Part shown: in pieces, positions 5,665-6,645 of the stretch
How the letters are laid out: each line of letters starts with the position of its first letter
Position numbering within the stretch: the first letter of the stretch is position 1
Assembly (NCBI GenBank): GCA_902775835.1
Contig: CACYNZ010000210.1
Location: 1 to 6,645, forward strand
DNA: 6,645 bases
Source of the DNA: an uncultured Eubacteriales bacterium
GTDB taxonomy: Bacteria > Bacillota_A > Clostridia > Christensenellales > Aristaeellaceae
Direction of reading: 5' to 3'
Notes under the pieces: generated by a model
The model's database searches: none
What the model was told of the DNA's origin: nothing
The model's input: the letters and a program-made list of their open reading frames with translations, nothing else
Program-made: the position numbers and the translations under genes

Positions 5665-6645
5665 ATGGAAAGCACCAAAAAGCGTCCCCCGTATCTGATT
5701 CTCTGCCTGATTGCTCTGGTTGCGGCCCTGGCGCTGGGCATTACCAACGCCATCACCGCCGGCCCCATTGAGCAGCATCGCATGGATGCCCTCAGCGCAG
5801 CCTATAACGCTGTGCTTCCGGCAGAAAACTATACCGAGATTTCCTATGACGCCGCCAAGTACAAGAACCTCACCGGTCTGTACTCGGCCGAGGACGCCAA
5901 TGGCAATCTTCTCGGCTATGTGGTTTCCGCTTCCCAGCAGGGATATGCAGGCCCTGTGGCTGTGACCTTCGCGCTTGACGCCCAGGGCACGGTTACTGCC
6001 GTCAAGGTCGGCGACAACGAGTTCGTGGAAACCGCCGGCTTCGGCGCCCGCGCCCTGAACGAAGAGTTCGCCGCACAGTTCCCCGGCATCCAGGCCGTGG
6101 AAGGCGGTGCCTTTGAAGCACTGTCCGGCGCCACCTTCACTTCCAAGGCCGTGCTCGGAAACACCAATGAAGCCATGCAGGCTGTGGCTGAAGCGGTCTT
6201 CCAGAAGGAAAGCGCAGGGGTCGTGTTCGGCAAGAACGAGAAAGCCGCTGCCGCTTCCACCGCCCAGGCGGATCCTGCCGCCCTCACTGCCGGCGCCCGC
6301 ATGACCGGTTCTGCCCAGGGCTTTGCCGGAAACGTCACCGTGGACTTTGCACTGGATGACAGCCTGGCCATCGAGGGCCTGACCGTCAGCGCTCCCGACG
6401 AAACCGAAGGCCTCGGCAAGCGCGCCGAGGAAGCCGAGTTCGCCGCTCAGTTCAACGGCAAGGCACTGCCTGTGAGCCTGGAAGACATTGAGGCCATCTC
6501 CGGTGCCACCATCACCTCCACCGCTGTGGTGGACGCCATCAACGCCGCCACCGTGAAAGTGGAACAGGCCGCTCCCGGCAGCGTCATGAAGGGCTCCGCC
6601 CAGGGCTTTGCCGGCAATGTGTCCGTCACCTACACCCTGGACGAC
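5665..6645 (+). CDS. Membrane-anchored multi-domain FMN-binding protein, RnfG/NqrC-like (3' end missing)
   Basis: The first 327 residues are in the window and the frame is still open at its right edge. A positively charged start (MESTKKR) leads into one membrane helix (about 11-31), so the rest should lie outside the membrane. FMN-binding domain 1 (about 71-180) has GYAGPVAVTFALDAQG (93-108), ETAGFGARA (122-130) and SGATFTS (154-160). After an Ala-rich linker (about 191-213), domain 2 (about 215-300) has GSAQGFAGNV (215-224), ETEGLGKRA (246-254) and SGATITS (279-285). A third copy begins at 310 with the same GSAQGFAGNV and is cut by the window end. T157 and T282 are the predicted sites of covalent FMN attachment by the ApbE encoded 34 bases upstream. 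The likely role is an electron carrier on the outer face, as in RnfG/NqrC or the multi-flavinylated proteins of extracytoplasmic electron transfer. The partners, and whether it donates to an enzyme or to external acceptors, are not visible. Confidence 0.92.
   Translation, partial: MESTKKRPPYLILCLIALVAALALGITNAITAGPIEQHRMDALSAAYNAVLPAENYTEISYDAAKYKNLTGLYSAEDANGNLLGYVVSASQQGYAGPVAVTFALDAQGTVTAVKVGDNEFVETAGFGARALNEEFAAQFPGIQAVEGGAFEALSGATFTSKAVLGNTNEAMQAVAEAVFQKESAGVVFGKNEKAAAASTAQADPAALTAGARMTGSAQGFAGNVTVDFALDDSLAIEGLTVSAPDETEGLGKRAEEAEFAAQFNGKALPVSLEDIEAISGATITSTAVVDAINAATVKVEQAAPGSVMKGSAQGFAGNVSVTYTLDD
6292..6576 (+). repeat. Tandem FMN-binding domain repeat, 95-codon unit
   Basis: Residues 210-304 form one unit, and the next begins at 6577 with the same pattern. 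GSAQGFAGNV recurs exactly 95 residues later, and 17 bases are identical at 6313-6329 and 6598-6614, an offset of 285. Domain 1 of the same protein (residues 71-180) is a more distant and longer relative. The close match of units 2 and 3 suggests internal duplication within the gene. The number of units beyond the window is unknown. Confidence 0.8.

Noticed and set aside
1..6645. CRISPR array, tRNA or rRNA genes, insertion sequences, phage attachment sites
   Set aside because: No spaced short repeats, cloverleaf-like stretches, transposase motifs or terminal inverted repeats were found. The only substantial repeat is the in-frame FMN-binding domain duplication.

Overview
The window looks like chromosomal DNA of a moderately high-GC anaerobe, most likely Bacillota (Clostridia-like). 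Three things suggest this: a single-chain pyruvate:ferredoxin oxidoreductase, the small 'NusG domain II' membrane protein family that is typical of anaerobic Gram-positives, and strong AAGGAGG-type ribosome binding sites. Genus cannot be assigned by eye.

Layout from left to right. Bases 1-199 hold no convincing gene. They contain a possible leftward promoter for a gene beyond the left edge and a cluster of GCATGC hexamers. At 200-233 is a textbook intrinsic terminator (12-bp stem, UUCG loop, U6) reading leftward. It ends the large minus-strand gene at 247-3750, a complete 1167-residue pyruvate:ferredoxin (flavodoxin) oxidoreductase (nifJ/por type) with all three [4Fe-4S] cysteine sets and the thiamine diphosphate motifs. 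A 436-bp divergent intergenic region (3751-4186) carries two sigma-70/sigma-A-type promoters with 17-bp spacers: one leftward for nifJ, and one with fully consensus hexamers rightward.

The rightward promoter precedes three co-directional genes: a NusG domain II-containing membrane protein (4187-4576), an ApbE-family FAD:protein FMN transferase with a Sec signal (4632-5630), and an RnfG/NqrC-like FMN-binding protein that runs off the right edge (from 5665). The last protein has an N-terminal membrane anchor, two complete FMN-binding domains each with an SGAT flavinylation motif, and the start of a third domain.

How the genes may work together. ApbE attaches FMN through a phosphoester bond to the Thr of SGAT-type motifs, so the two right-hand genes form an enzyme-substrate pair. 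The product would be a membrane-anchored chain of covalently bound flavins on the outer face of the membrane. PFOR makes low-potential reduced ferredoxin in the cytoplasm. It is an inference, not shown here, that electrons from that pool reach the flavin chain through membrane components encoded beyond the right edge (for example Rnf-like subunits). The multi-FMN protein is the most interesting item in the window, and the third and later domains need the neighbouring sequence.
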